Numbered from the stretch's first letter, positions 1 to 7,528 are shown. The stretch is 11,499 bases of DNA from Desulfonatronospira sp. (GCA_003563255.1 PWSL01000268.1:1-11499); one strand, 5' to 3'. The notes: generated by a model not told the origin, from the sequence alone. Numbers and translations: made by a program.

Positions 1-102
1 CCCACTTGTCCCAAAAAATGAGATGTTTTAAGCACAAAATGATGCTCAAGTGGGTCCCGGAGTGCCTGTCCCCTGCTTTCCTTAAAAGCGCTAAACAGAT
101 AC
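1..102. repeat. Palindromic repeat family A, partial copy cut by window edge
   Basis: Read on the opposite strand, this stretch matches the left two thirds of the element at 8457-8608, about 88% identical by eye. It begins with a variant of the family end GTATCTGTTCAGC and contains the core GGGGACAGGCAC (here as GTGCCTGTCCCC at 62-73). The rest of the palindrome would lie to the left of base 1. No coding potential is seen. Confidence 0.8.
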
Positions 103-120
103 GTCAGAAAAAAATAAGTG

Positions 121-165
121 CGGGACTGTCCCCGGGCCGGTTCCTGCATCCCCATGAATGGTTAC
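121..165. repeat. Palindromic repeat family B, half copy
   Basis: This 45-base stretch matches the reverse complement of 10299-10342 with only about three differences. It runs from the core GGGACTGTCCCC, through GGGCCGGTTCC, to the family end TGAATGGTTAC (155-165). The other arm is missing, so this is a truncated copy. The remaining DNA between 166 and 293 is AT-rich and shows no gene. Confidence 0.75.
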
Positions 166-293
166 CTTAGGATTAAGGCCGTGCTCAGGGCAGACATCAA
201 AACATCCCGCCTGCTCTTGAAAAAACTGCCCATAAGGGTTGTCAACAATTATTTATACAAGTGTTTAAACATTGTTTAATAATCTTTGATTAT

Positions 294-436
294 CACTACA
301 GCAAAACTTATAAAATATAATATTGTACCTCAATTGGGGACAGGCACTTTTGCCGGTTAATAAATAGTAATTGTTCCAAAAATTTGGCGGCAAAAGAGCC
401 AGTCCCCGGAGGTCAATCATAAGTTTCGCTGTAGTG
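294..436. repeat. Palindromic repeat family C, full copy 1 (143 bp)
   Basis: The ends are inverted repeats: CACTACAGCAAAACTTAT (294-311) and ATAAGTTTCGCTGTAGTG (419-436), pairing at 17 of 18 positions. Inside lies a second inverted repeat, GGGGACAGGCACTTTTGCCG (336-355) against 388-407, with two mismatches. A second copy of exactly the same length, 143 bp, is at 7647-7789. The form is that of a small non-autonomous palindromic element (MITE- or REP-like); no open reading frame of its own is credible. It ends about 75 bases before the sigma-54 promoter. Confidence 0.85.
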
Positions 437-511
437 TTGTACATATTCTTATTTTACACTCAGAACTGTGAACAGCACATATCCCGACAAAACAAGTCAG
501 GTACGCAAAAA

Positions 512-527
512 TGGCACATGTATTGCT
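512..527 (+). promoter_or_regulatory. Sigma-54 (RpoN) -24/-12 promoter
   Basis: TGGCACATGTATTGCT fits the RpoN consensus TGGCAYR-N4-TTGCW at every defined position, with the invariant GG (513-514) and GC (525-526) separated by exactly 10 bases. Transcription would start near 537-540, leaving a leader of about 50 nt before the ATG at 587. Sigma-54 promoters need an enhancer-binding activator, so the rhodanese gene is probably switched by a specific signal. A small dyad, CTGTGAACAG, lies upstream (around 467-476), but I cannot assign it to an activator. Confidence 0.75.
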
Positions 528-586
528 TAATTTTTGATAAATATCATTCTGTCAAAGGCTAACCTTTAAACCCATGGAGGTGCTTC

Positions 587-1504
587 ATGTACCAAAGGAT
601 CCCCAAACTGGCCCTGCCCGGACTTATCCTTGCGCTGGCTCTTTTTCTTGCAGCCGGATTCACCAAGGCTGAACCCTGGAATGTCACCGGGTATGAACCC
701 GGTCAACCCATTCCCACTGTTGAAGTGGAAACAGATGTCCCCAACCCCTTCCACACATTTGTAGGCATTGATTTTGTCAAGCCCATAGTAGCAGACAACC
801 TGCTCAGGGTGGAACCCAGGGATGACGTCATGCTCATTGACGCAAGGCCCAAACGTCCCCGCTTTGACCGCGGACACATCCCCACAGCTGTGAGCCTGCC
901 TGACGGCGAATTTGAAGAGAGAGCAGATGAGGTCCTTCCCGAGGACAAGTCAACTCTTCTTATCTTCTACTGCATGAACCCTGCCTGACGTCTCAGCCAC
1001 GATTCCGCCTGGAAGGCGGAAGAAATGGGATACGAAAATGTCGTAGTTTTTCCTGAAGGTGATGAGCACTGGGCTGACCAGGGCTATAAGCTCTGGACCA
1101 TCGAGGACATTACAGAACCGGAAGAGGCTGATGTTGCTGAGGCCCCCGAGCCGGCAGAACCATCAGACATAAAAGAAGGCGACTTTCCAGGATCCATTGA
1201 TGAGGAATTCTTTGTTGAACTTATACAGAACGATCCGGAAAGCATACAGCTAATAGATGTACGCGAACAGGACGAATTTGAAAAAGGGCATATCCCTTCG
1301 GCCCAGCGTATGAATGTCGGTGAAATCCGGGCTAATATGGAGAACTTTGATACTTCGGATAAACCCATTGTGCTCATATGCGCCACCGGCGCCCGCAGCG
1401 GCGAAGCCTACTTCACCTTTCAGGATCAGCGACCCGAGCTGGACGTCTACTATCTGGATGCCAATGTATCCTACGGTGAAGACGGCAGCTTTGAAGTAAA
1501 TTAA
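587..1504 (+). CDS. Exported tandem-rhodanese protein, candidate selenoprotein (in-frame UGA = Sec134)
   Basis: The gene reads as 305 residues if the in-frame TGA at 986-988 is decoded as selenocysteine; otherwise it is two fragments (587-988 and 1025-1504) in the same frame. ATG 587 follows GGAGG (576-580). Residues 1-28 are a Sec-type signal peptide, with cleavage likely after TKA, so the protein acts in the periplasm. Domain 1 (about 68-165) has LIDARP and GHIPTA, then the active loop FYC-MNPA-U-R, with Cys129 at the usual rhodanese catalytic place and Sec134 five residues on. The text after TGA (RLSHDSAWKAEEMGYENV) continues the rhodanese fold without a break. An acidic Pro/Glu linker follows (about 175-205). 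Domain 2 (about 207-300) has LIDVREQDEF, GHIPSA and the intact loop CATGAR (Cys265, Arg270). Family role: sulfur transfer from a persulfide; the substrate is unknown. As I recall them, related rhodanese loops carry C-x4-C, so Sec would replace the second Cys. The alternative is a nonsense mutation or sequencing error. Confidence 0.78.
986..1021 (+). promoter_or_regulatory. Candidate bacterial SECIS: UGA plus downstream hairpin
   Basis: After the TGA (986-988), TTCCGCC (1003-1009) pairs perfectly with GGCGGAA (1015-1021) around the loop TGGAA (1010-1014). The loop starts 21 bases after the TGA. Known bacterial SECIS rules ask for a short stem-loop roughly 16-37 nt downstream of UGA with a G in the first two loop positions; here G is second. 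The hairpin lies inside coding sequence, over the codons for S-A-W-K-A-E, so part of its base composition may be set by the protein. Confidence 0.65.
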
Positions 1505-1534
1505 CAACCACCTCCTCCTTATAACCTGATTCCC

Positions 1535-1577
1535 GGGAGCAGGGCTCAAAGCAAAACAGTTTACGAGCCTTGCTCCC
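1535..1577 (+). terminator. Stem-loop after rhodanese gene, possible terminator
   Basis: GGGAGCAGGGCTC (1535-1547) pairs with GAGCCTTGCTCCC (1565-1577), 13 positions with one mismatch, around a 17-base loop. It starts 30 bases past the stop codon. There is no T-run behind it, so it may be a factor-dependent end or a transcript-stabilising hairpin rather than a classic intrinsic terminator. Confidence 0.4.
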
Positions 1578-1990
1578 GCAAACCCTCCAGGCACTCTTAA
1601 AGTCTTCATACCTGCTCTGCCGGATCATCACCTGCATGGCACTTTTCTATCCTTTTTCTCCCGATAGCAACCACCTTGTTGCCTTCGACCTCCTCCAACC
1701 TCCTGCCTGCCGGCCCCTGAAAGCACAAGGGGCCGGCAACCAAAACCAGCAGGACTGCCTGAAACATAAGCCTATTGACTTTGAAAAAATAATTTTTAAT
1801 CATTTCCAGCAAGGATGCTTATTTCCTTCCAGCGAAAAATGGTTGCTGAATCGCTCCCTTTTTTACATAACCGTACTGAAAACATGAACTTGCATCCGGG
1901 ACCAGTTAATGTAAGACTTGAGTGTGATTTAACTGCCACTTGACAAGTCATAACAACCTGGACCCAAGCAGTCCTCCCCGGAGGCCAGTA
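1578..1990. other. Non-coding stretch with a perfect 11-bp hairpin
   Basis: About 410 bases between the rhodanese and TPR genes. TGCCGGCCCCT (1708-1718) and AGGGGCCGGCA (1728-1738) form a perfect 11-bp stem with a 9-base loop; neither side has a T-run. A minus-strand frame at 1606-1803 could encode a short peptide with a hydrophobic N-terminus, but it has no convincing ribosome site. No strong promoter is seen. TTGACT near 1769 with AATCAT 17 bases on is a weak sigma-70-like match. Confidence 0.5.
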
Positions 1991-2524
1991 ATGAATGAAA
2001 CTCTCGCAACCTCCATGACCCCGGCCTTTCTGGTGACAACCCTGAGTGTTACTGTTGCCCTGCTGGCAACCATTGTCCTTTTCATCAAAGAATATACCAG
2101 GCTGCGCAGGTTAAGACGCGAGTTTCATGATTTCGAGGAAAACTGGAAGCAGGAGATGCAAAAGACCCAGAAGGCCATGCAGCGGGTTGTTGCCAGCTAT
2201 CAAATAAGTGATCCGGATCAACGGATCAAAATCCTGGAGTCCGCTGTGGCCATCGACCCCCGGGTCTATAACGGTTACAACGCCCTGGGCTATGCCCATC
2301 TGGATAAAGGTGACACAGCCGGTGCCGTGGACGCCTTTAAAGAAGCAATCCACCAGCACCCAGAGCAGATTGAAGGATATTGTGATCTGGCAAGGGCTTA
2401 CCTGAAACAGGGCCAAGAGAGTCTGGCCAGGAAATACCTGGCCCGGGCCGAGGGCATTGACGCCTCAGCAGTACGCCAGGGCCTTCAGGGCGATGATTTC
2501 CTGGAGCATCTGCTGGATAAATAA
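1991..2524 (+). CDS. Membrane-anchored TPR protein
   Basis: 177 residues from ATG 1991, chosen because GGAGG (1980-1984) precedes it at the right distance; the longer frame from TTG 1940 has no such site. Residues about 13-33 form one hydrophobic membrane segment (TTLSVTVALLATIVLFI). A charged, helix-prone stretch follows (about 34-70, rich in Arg, Glu, Lys, Gln), probably coiled-coil. Then come two tetratricopeptide repeats: about 91-124 (YNALGYAHLDKGDTAGAVDAF) and about 126-158 (YCDLARAYLKQGQESLARKY), with a partial one before them (QRIKILESAVAIDP). The N-in/C-out or N-out/C-in orientation is uncertain; arginines just after the segment favour a cytoplasmic TPR part. TPRs bind partner proteins; no specific partner is evident. 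It is separated by about 490 bases from the upstream rhodanese gene, so co-transcription is doubtful. Confidence 0.85.
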   Translation: MNETLATSMTPAFLVTTLSVTVALLATIVLFIKEYTRLRRLRREFHDFEENWKQEMQKTQKAMQRVVASYQISDPDQRIKILESAVAIDPRVYNGYNALGYAHLDKGDTAGAVDAFKEAIHQHPEQIEGYCDLARAYLKQGQESLARKYLARAEGIDASAVRQGLQGDDFLEHLLDK

Positions 2525-2702
2525 TTACAAACCCCTGTACACATTGTTTCAAGCCTTCCCAACGCCTGAGCTGCAGGATGCCTGGACCTGATTCTATTTT
2601 TCCTGCATTTACAAATCCACAACACCTCAAGTATCATGCCCTGAATGCAGCTGTTCAGCACACTCTACGCCTGCTCTTGTTCTGATAACCGGGTGAAAAA
2701 TC

Positions 2703-5159
2703 ATGAACCAAAGCACCCCGTACCACCTCATATCCGTACTCATGCTGGGGGTCATCTCCCAGATCGGCCAGGTCCTTCTTCTGCGCGAACTCTTGATGGT
2801 CTTTCACGGCAACGAGCTGTCCATAGGAATTATCCTGTCCGCCTGGCTGGCCTGGGTAGGCCTGGGCAGCCGCCTGGGAGCCCGGGTGGTGGACCGCCGG
2901 GGCCGTCCGGTACCGCTTTTGAAAGCAAGCGCTGCAGCAGTCTTTATCCTGCTTCCTCTTACCATCCTGCTCATCAGGAGCCTGCGCGGCTTTTTTGATG
3001 TCCTGCCAGGGGCATACCTGACCCTGCCTGAAATGCTCGTCTCCTGCTTTGTCCTCACCGCACCGGTCTGCCTCCTGCTGGGGGCACAGTTCGTGCTTTT
3101 GTCCAGGATATGGCGGGAAAAGGAGCTGCTCCGGGACACCACCGGCGCTGGCAAGACCTACGTAGGCGAGGCCGTGGGCAATATGTTTGGAGGAATTTTG
3201 TTCACCTTCGTCCTGGTGCACCTTGTGAATCCTTTCCAGTCTTCCCTGCTGATTACGGGCCTTATGCTCGCGGCGGTGCTGCTCATGGTCCCGGCCGCTG
3301 CCTGGTCCGGTATCCGCCTTTGGGCAGCGGCGTTTTTACTGATTTTCCTTGGTATGCCTCTTTTTTTCTCCCTGGAACACCTTGACCAGTGGGCTCACCG
3401 CCTGCAGTGGAGCCACAGTGCTCCCCAGCATGAACTGGTACGCACTACAGAGTCCAGGCACGGCAACATCGCAGTCCTCAAGCGCCATGACCAGTACAGC
3501 TTTTTCCAGAGCGGGCACCTGGTATTCAGTACCGCTGGGCCCGAGACTCTTATTCCCGGCCTGGAAGGACAGGAAGCGGTCAGCTTTGCCCACCTGGCCA
3601 TGGTCCAACATCAGGACCCCCGGCGTGTACTGCTCATAGGCGGCGGGCTCAGGGGTACCCTGGCCGAAATCCTCAAACACCCTGTGCAGGAGTTGGACTA
3701 CATCGAACTGGACCGGGATCTTATTCAAACCGCCAGGCCTTACGTACACCAGGACACTCTTGAGGTCCTGGAATCCCCCGGGATCAACCTGCTGCACACC
3801 GATGCCAGGCTGTTTGTAAAAAGAGCCCGGCATAATTACGACCTGATTATCGTGGACACTCCCGACCCCACCACCGCAGCCCTGAACAGATTTTACACCC
3901 GGGAGTTCTTCCAGGAAGCAAAAGACATACTGAATCCCGGGGGAGTTCTGGTAACCGGGGCCTCATCCACCCCGGATCTGCGCGGCACCGCCATAGCCAA
4001 CCGCAACACGGCCGTTTTTCACACCCTGGAGGATACATTTTCCCGGGTACTTGTTGCCGGAGACAGGTTTATGTTTTATTTTGCATCAAATGACCCTGAG
4101 CAGGTCTCGGTGGATCCGGCCGTGTTGCAGAAGCGCTACCAGGAGAGAGCCATCAAGGCGGCCGGCTTTTCCGGGGTGCACTACCAGGTCCTGCTGGAAG
4201 AGTCGCAACTTAGAAGGGTGAACTGGATTGTGCGCCACCACGGGAGAAGCCCTCAAGCCCATCTGCATGGCCCGCCTGCCGTGCCCATATCACCTGGTCC
4301 TGTGCTGCAGCAGGTCAAAGGGCGAAAGGACCTGTCTCCGGTAGAAGAGGCCTTTTTTATCAATTCCGACTTCAGGCCCATAGCCTATTACTATACCCTG
4401 ATGCACTGGAATGAACTGACCAGGAAAGACTCCGGGGACTATCTCAAAAAGCTTTTGCAGGTTCAGAAATGGTGGATACTGCCCCTGATGGCCGCACCTG
4501 TCATCTGGGTCCTGGCCATGCGTCTGTTCGGTGCCCGCCTGGGCAGGCCCATGGATATTTCATTTGCGGTCACTGGCACGGCCTTCAGCACGGGCCTTTG
4601 CACAATGATTCTGCAGGTGGCCCTGCTTTTTGCCTTTCAGAATATTTACGGGTTTATTTATGAATTAATCGGCCTGATAGTGGGAATGTTCATGCTGGGG
4701 CTGGCTCTGGGTGCGTACGGCACCCAGCGTATGGTGCACAGAAAATCCAGCCTGCGCATATTGATGCTGGTCCAGGTGATTATGGGGTCTCTGGCGGCCC
4801 TGATAGGTATTTTATTACCCCTTGCATCGGGCATTCAATCACCTGCCGCGGTATTTGCCCTGTTTTCAGGGATTACATTTTCAGCAGGGATAATAAACGG
4901 GGTCAATTTCCCCCTGGCAGCCGCTTGCAGCATGGCCCTGAGCCGCCGCGCAGAACACTCCACCGGAAAAATATACGGGGCCGAACTTCTGGGGGCCTGC
5001 CTGGGAGCAGCCCTGGCCAGCGCCCTGGTGGCCCCTTTATTTGGAATTGTGGCCTGCTGCATACTGGCGGCCCTGGCCAACCTTACAGCCTTTGCAGTCC
5101 TTCTGGCTGCAGGGAGGTCTTATGAAAAATACACAAAGCAAGTTAAAAATCAGCCGTAA
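2703..5159 (+). CDS. Polytopic membrane protein with internal spermidine-synthase-like domain
   Basis: 818 residues from ATG 2703, preceded by GGGTGA. Residues about 8-225 hold six or so membrane helices. Residues about 250-430 resemble the spermidine/spermine synthase methyltransferase-like fold: VLLIGGG-LRG (309-317, nucleotide-binding loop), YIELD (333-337), TDAR (366-369) and YDLIIVDTPDP (379-389), the place of the catalytic Asp motif, then FYTREFF. A soluble stretch to about 580 is followed by six or so more helices to the end. The N- and C-terminal membrane parts look like an ancient duplication: GKTYVGEAVGNMFGG (150-164) resembles GKIYGAELLGACLGA (755-769). Fused membrane/spermidine-synthase proteins are known in many bacteria, but their substrates are mostly untested, so true polyamine synthesis should not be assumed. 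Its last 38 bases overlap the next gene, implying translational coupling with the radical SAM enzyme. Confidence 0.85.
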   Translation: MNQSTPYHLISVLMLGVISQIGQVLLLRELLMVFHGNELSIGIILSAWLAWVGLGSRLGARVVDRRGRPVPLLKASAAAVFILLPLTILLIRSLRGFFDVLPGAYLTLPEMLVSCFVLTAPVCLLLGAQFVLLSRIWREKELLRDTTGAGKTYVGEAVGNMFGGILFTFVLVHLVNPFQSSLLITGLMLAAVLLMVPAAAWSGIRLWAAAFLLIFLGMPLFFSLEHLDQWAHRLQWSHSAPQHELVRTTESRHGNIAVLKRHDQYSFFQSGHLVFSTAGPETLIPGLEGQEAVSFAHLAMVQHQDPRRVLLIGGGLRGTLAEILKHPVQELDYIELDRDLIQTARPYVHQDTLEVLESPGINLLHTDARLFVKRARHNYDLIIVDTPDPTTAALNRFYTREFFQEAKDILNPGGVLVTGASSTPDLRGTAIANRNTAVFHTLEDTFSRVLVAGDRFMFYFASNDPEQVSVDPAVLQKRYQERAIKAAGFSGVHYQVLLEESQLRRVNWIVRHHGRSPQAHLHGPPAVPISPGPVLQQVKGRKDLSPVEEAFFINSDFRPIAYYYTLMHWNELTRKDSGDYLKKLLQVQKWWILPLMAAPVIWVLAMRLFGARLGRPMDISFAVTGTAFSTGLCTMILQVALLFAFQNIYGFIYELIGLIVGMFMLGLALGAYGTQRMVHRKSSLRILMLVQVIMGSLAALIGILLPLASGIQSPAAVFALFSGITFSAGIINGVNFPLAAACSMALSRRAEHSTGKIYGAELLGACLGAALASALVAPLFGIVACCILAALANLTAFAVLLAAGRSYEKYTKQVKNQP

Positions 5160-6303
5160 TCAATTCATTAAAAGCGCCCTGGGGGCCTGCTCGCTCTGCG
5201 CTGCAGGCCTTGCCGCGGCTTCTTCCAAAGTCATGGCCCGGACTGCGCCCCCGGCAAATGATCAGCCCCAGACAGCCCGGATGGGGTTTACAAGCCCCAG
5301 GGAGGCTCAGTGGTTTGCCAGTGTGAACAACTCCGGGATAAAGTGCGCCCTTTGCCCCAATGAATGCCGGCTGCAACCCGGACAAAGGTCTCTTTGCCGG
5401 GTAAGAGAGAACCGCGACGGCCAGGGCTATACCCTGGCCCATTCCAACCCGGCCCTCATCCAGGAAGACCCGGTGGAGCGCAAGCCCTTTTTTCACGTTC
5501 TGCCGGGGACCAGGGCCCTGTCCATTTCCACCGCCGGATGCAATCTGAAGTGCAAGTTTTGCGAGGTCTGGGACATGGCCCTGGTGGCCCCTGAAGAGGT
5601 CCACGCATACGACATGCCCCCTGAAGCTGTGGTGAAACATGCCCTGGCCACCGGCCTAAAGTCCCTTAGCTACGCCTTTGGAGAACCGGTGATTTTTTAT
5701 GAGTACATGAAAAAGACCGCAGAAAAAGCCCGGGAGCAGGGCCTGTTGAACCTGATGCACACGGCGGCCTATATCAACCCTGAGCCCCTGGAAGAGCTCT
5801 GCAGCACAGTGGATGCGGTCAACGTGGACCTGAAAAGCTTTGATGAAGAGTTTTACAGGGAGGTGGTCGGGGGAGAACTGCAGCCGGTCCTGGATTCCCT
5901 GAAGACCATCCGGGAAAAGGGCCTGCACCTGGAAATAACCACCATAGTCATACCCACCCTGAACGACGATATGGAAATGATAAGTGAAATGTGCAGCTGG
6001 ATAAAAAATGAACTCGGCCCGGACGTGCCCCTGCATCTGGCCCGGTTTTATCCCCTGTACCAGCTCTCGGGACTGCCCAGGACCCCGGTGTCCACTCTGG
6101 ACCAGGCCCGGGAAACAGCCATGCAGGCCGGGCTGAACCATGTCTACGTTACCCGGGTGACCGGCCACGAGGGAGAAAACACTTTCTGTCCCGCATGCGG
6201 CGAAAAGATAATCAACCGGGTGGGCTTCGTCATCGACAGCATGGACATGCAGGGAGGTAAATGCAGCCATTGCGGCCGGGAGATTTCCGGCATCTGGGGT
6301 TAA
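5122..6303 (+). CDS. Radical SAM protein, AmrS/PflA-like, with Tat-like leader
   Basis: 393 residues from ATG 5122, chosen because GGGAGG (5112-5117) lies just before it; a longer upstream frame only overlaps the previous gene. The N-terminus has a Tat-like leader, ISRNQFIKSALG, then a hydrophobic run rich in Ala/Leu/Cys, but the second Arg of the twin pair is Asn. A Cys cluster C75-x2-C78-x3-C82-x9-C92 follows, then the radical SAM 4Fe-4S motif C140-NLK-C144-KF-C147. The C-terminus carries two CxxC pairs (C356/C359 and C381/C384), ending GREISGIWG. This arrangement matches the AmmeMemoRadiSam-system radical SAM family (COG1180). The family uses SAM and an iron-sulfur cluster for radical chemistry; the substrate is unknown. 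The partner genes AMMECR1 and MEMO are not seen here. The gene overlaps the membrane/spermidine-synthase-like gene. Confidence 0.9.
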   Translation: MKNTQSKLKISRNQFIKSALGACSLCAAGLAAASSKVMARTAPPANDQPQTARMGFTSPREAQWFASVNNSGIKCALCPNECRLQPGQRSLCRVRENRDGQGYTLAHSNPALIQEDPVERKPFFHVLPGTRALSISTAGCNLKCKFCEVWDMALVAPEEVHAYDMPPEAVVKHALATGLKSLSYAFGEPVIFYEYMKKTAEKAREQGLLNLMHTAAYINPEPLEELCSTVDAVNVDLKSFDEEFYREVVGGELQPVLDSLKTIREKGLHLEITTIVIPTLNDDMEMISEMCSWIKNELGPDVPLHLARFYPLYQLSGLPRTPVSTLDQARETAMQAGLNHVYVTRVTGHEGENTFCPACGEKIINRVGFVIDSMDMQGGKCSHCGREISGIWG

Positions 6304-6346
6304 GACCAGTGAGCGTATCCAAAATAAGAAAAATTATTCTGTCTTA

Positions 6347-6424
6347 CTTGGCGACCTTTGCGCCTTTGCGTGAGAATATGTTTTTGGGTTGCGGGCAAAG
6401 CCAGCGTTAGCGTCTTTGCGTGAG
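6347..6424. repeat. Short CTTTGCGTGAG repeats between convergent genes
   Basis: CTTTGCG recurs in CCTTTGCGCCTTTGCGTGAG (6355-6374) and again as GCGTCTTTGCGTGAG (6410-6424). Strings of this kind recur as intergenic repeats in many bacteria (from memory, not checked). The 169-base gap (6304-6472) between the two radical SAM genes shows no gene and no clear intrinsic terminator. Confidence 0.45.
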
Positions 6425-6472
6425 CAGACTCTTAACTGTTTTTTACACCTTGGCGTGTGACGACAGAGAAAC

Positions 6473-7528
6473 TCAGGACATCCTGCGCCGGTGCAGTCTG
6501 TACTGAGACATGGACCTCTGGTCCAGGTTTGTCAGGCCTGCGTCTTTGGCCCACTCGATGGCTTCCACAAATTCCCGGGAGTTTATGGACCTGGCGATCC
6601 TGTCATATTCAAAGGCCATATGCTCCACTCGGTACTGGGACATGATATTGACATAAGTATCTCCGGGCAGATTCTCTGCCACCCAGTCTACAAACTCCCT
6701 GGTACCGGCAACCCGGTTGGGCATGACCAGGTGGCGCACCATGACGCCCCTTTTGGCTATCCCTCTTTGATCCTTCTCCAGCACTCCAACCTGGCGGTTC
6801 ATCTCGATTATTGCCTCCTGTGCCTTTTCCGGATAATCCCCGCGCCCCTCGAGAACATACTCTGCAGACTCTTCACTGCCCATGAACTTGAGATCCGGCA
6901 GATAGATATCCACTATACCGTCCAGAAGCTCAATATTCTCCACGAGTTCATAGCCCCCGGTATTGTAGCAGAGCGGCAGATGCAGGCCCTTTTTCATGCC
7001 GATTCTCACCGCGCTCAGGATATTGGGCATTACATGAGTGGGAGTCACCAGGTTTATGTTGTGACACCCCCGACGCTGCAGATGCAGCATCATCTCCGCC
7101 AGCTCCTCATCCTCCACTTCCCTGCCCCGTCCTTCGTGGGCTATGGGCCAGTTCTGGCAGAACACACAGCGCAGGTTGCAGTTGGAAAAAAAGATGGTTC
7201 CGGAACCATTGTTCCCCACCAGGGGCAGTTCTTCCCCGAAATGCGGGGACCTGCTGTGCACTACGGCCCGGCCCGGGGCCCGGCAGAAGCCTTCTTCCCC
7301 GGCAATCCGGTTCACTCCGCACCTGTGCGGACAAAGAGTGCAATTCTCCAGCCTGGCGTAGGCCTCATCCACCCTGCCCTGCAACCTGCCCTCCTCTTCC
7401 AGGCGGGCATAGGCAGGAACCCACTCACTGTCGCCCACCCCTGGGGCTCCGGCCTCTGAACAGCCGGAAAAAACGAATGTGCCTGCTGCAGCAAACACGC
7501 CTTTGACAAAATATCTGCGGGTAATCAT
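6473..7528 (-). CDS. Radical SAM protein, PflX-like, with twin-arginine lipoprotein leader
   Basis: 351 residues from ATG at 7526-7528, chosen because AAGGAGG lies 9 bases upstream and the leader begins there; the longer frame to 7639 has no support. The leader MITRRYFVKG has the full Tat motif (TRRYFVK), then a hydrophobic core ending FVFSGC, so Cys23 may be lipidated. Next come C63-x2-C66-x3-C70 and C82 (CTLCPHRCG, GFC), then the radical SAM motif C117-NLR-C121-VF-C124, followed by QNW. This matches the COG1313 (PflX-like) branch, sister to AmrS. SAM- and cluster-dependent radical chemistry is expected from the family; the substrate is unknown. The protein is convergent with, and distantly similar to, the radical SAM protein at 5122-6303. 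A Tat leader on a SAM-using enzyme is odd, since SAM is not known to be available in the periplasm. Confidence 0.9.
   Translation of the reverse strand: MITRRYFVKGVFAAAGTFVFSGCSEAGAPGVGDSEWVPAYARLEEEGRLQGRVDEAYARLENCTLCPHRCGVNRIAGEEGFCRAPGRAVVHSRSPHFGEELPLVGNNGSGTIFFSNCNLRCVFCQNWPIAHEGRGREVEDEELAEMMLHLQRRGCHNINLVTPTHVMPNILSAVRIGMKKGLHLPLCYNTGGYELVENIELLDGIVDIYLPDLKFMGSEESAEYVLEGRGDYPEKAQEAIIEMNRQVGVLEKDQRGIAKRGVMVRHLVMPNRVAGTREFVDWVAENLPGDTYVNIMSQYRVEHMAFEYDRIARSINSREFVEAIEWAKDAGLTNLDQRSMSQYRLHRRRMS

Noticed and set aside
371..562. 63-residue frame before the rhodanese gene
   Set aside because: It lies across the right arm of the family C element and the sigma-54 promoter and has no ribosome site.
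587..988. Treating 587-988 as a complete short rhodanese and 1025-1504 as a separate gene
   Set aside because: Both are in the same frame, the 36 bases between them encode the missing part of the rhodanese fold, and 1025 has no ribosome site suited to an independent start.
1606..1803. Minus-strand small protein with a signal-like N-terminus
   Set aside because: The hydrophobic start is suggestive, but there is no convincing ribosome site for any start codon, and the frame contains the whole 1708-1738 hairpin; kept only as a note.
1570..1887. 105-residue plus-strand frame after the rhodanese gene
   Set aside because: Composition is not protein-like, it spans both hairpins, has no ribosome site and no recognisable domain.
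6491..7459. 322-residue plus-strand frame opposite the Tat radical SAM gene
   Set aside because: It is the antisense shadow of a gene with clear motifs and shows no domain of its own.
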